NCBI GenBank assembly: GCA_017446125.1
Contig: JAFSRL010000257.1
Location: 1 to 5,938, forward strand
DNA from: Lachnospiraceae bacterium
Lineage (GTDB): Bacteria > Bacillota > Clostridia > Lachnospirales > Lachnospiraceae
Length of the DNA: 5,938 bases
Direction of reading: 5' to 3'
This document shows positions 5,556-5,938 of the stretch, piece by piece. The notes under the pieces were generated by a model that worked only from the letters and a program-made list of their open reading frames with translations, ran no database searches and was not told the DNA's origin. Numbering within the stretch: position 1 is the first letter of the stretch; each line of letters begins with the position of its first letter. The position numbers were made by a program, and so were the translations under genes.

Positions 5556-5938
5556 AGGATATCATCAAGAATGCTTTGATCCTCTTTGTGATCACACTGG
5601 TGGCGGGTGTTGCCTTAGGGTTTGTCTATGACATCACCAAGGAACCGATCGCGCAGAACGCCGCGAATGCACAGGCCGGCGCGAATGCGGTTGTCTTCGA
5701 GGATGCCGTGAACTGGTCGACGCCCATGCTGGATGAGGCGGCGGCACAGGCGGTCCTTGATTCGGATGCGACGGCCTATTCCGGTGTAACCTTCAAAAAC
5801 GTCCTTGAGGCGCAGGATGCCTCCGGCACCCCCTTAGGCTATGTCATCGAGGTGGGCAGCATGGGGTACGGTGACGAAATCGACTTCGTGATTGGTATCA
5901 GAAACGAAGGTGTCTTGAACGGCATTTCCATCATCTCC
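5552..5938 (+). CDS. rnfG: Rnf electron transport complex subunit RnfG, 3' partial
   Basis: RnfG is a single-pass membrane subunit homologous to NqrC, with an FMN-binding domain on the outer face of the membrane that receives a covalent FMN. The 129 visible residues begin MKDIIKNALILFVITLVAGVA and show one N-terminal membrane helix at about 7-26, followed by KEPIAQN, the usual transition to the exposed domain. An Ala-rich linker follows. The start of the FMN-binding domain is seen at about 95-129, with GYVIEVGSMGYGDEIDFVIGI matching the family's G-Y-x-x-x-V-x-S-x-G-Y-G pattern. The flavinylated threonine motif (S/T-G-A-T) is expected further on and lies beyond the window, so flavinylation cannot be checked here. 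The start codon overlaps the rnfD stop. In the clostridial order the next genes should be rnfE, rnfA and rnfB. Confidence 0.93.
   Translation, partial: MKDIIKNALILFVITLVAGVALGFVYDITKEPIAQNAANAQAGANAVVFEDAVNWSTPMLDEAAAQAVLDSDATAYSGVTFKNVLEAQDASGTPLGYVIEVGSMGYGDEIDFVIGIRNEGVLNGISIIS

Overview
The window reads as ordinary core chromosome from a member of the Bacillota, class Clostridia, most likely Lachnospiraceae or a close relative. The pointers are an S1-type ribosomal protein with four S1 domains and an acidic tail closely resembling the Lachnospiraceae form, an exonuclease-fold protein of the YprB type with the C-terminal block I associate with that family, and an Rnf cluster in the clostridial gene order C-D-G. 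Shine-Dalgarno sites are strong and purine-rich (GGAGG type). These taxonomic points rest on remembered family patterns, not on a database search. The DNA has a moderate GC content in genes, with AT-rich DNA confined to the single true intergenic region.

Layout: (1) 2-1144, plus strand, the 3' part of an S1 ribosomal protein gene whose start is outside the window; (2) 1150-1941, plus strand, cheR, five bases downstream and probably co-transcribed and translationally coupled; (3) 1920-3080, minus strand, a YprB-like RNase H-fold exonuclease-like gene that converges on cheR and overlaps its last 22 bases; a perfect 10-bp hairpin with a T-rich tail that should terminate the S1-cheR transcript lies inside this opposite-strand coding region; (4) 3081-3214, a 134-bp divergent intergenic region with a good extended -10 promoter for the minus-strand gene and a less certain promoter for the rnf operon; (5) 3215-5938, plus strand, rnfC, rnfD and the start of rnfG, tightly packed, with the rest of the operon (expected rnfE, rnfA, rnfB) beyond the right edge.

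Functionally there are three unrelated modules. One is translation plus chemotaxis: S1 binds RNA on the ribosome and CheR methylates chemoreceptors, so the organism is probably motile. The second is a putative nucleic-acid-processing enzyme of unknown role. The third is the Rnf membrane complex, which oxidises reduced ferredoxin with NAD+ and pumps Na+ or H+, the usual energy-conserving step in fermentative and acetogenic anaerobes. I saw no mobile element, CRISPR array, RNA gene or pseudogene, and nothing I would call a new biological system. The points most worth a second look are the terminator embedded in the antisense gene and the apparently leaderless GTG start of the YprB-like gene.
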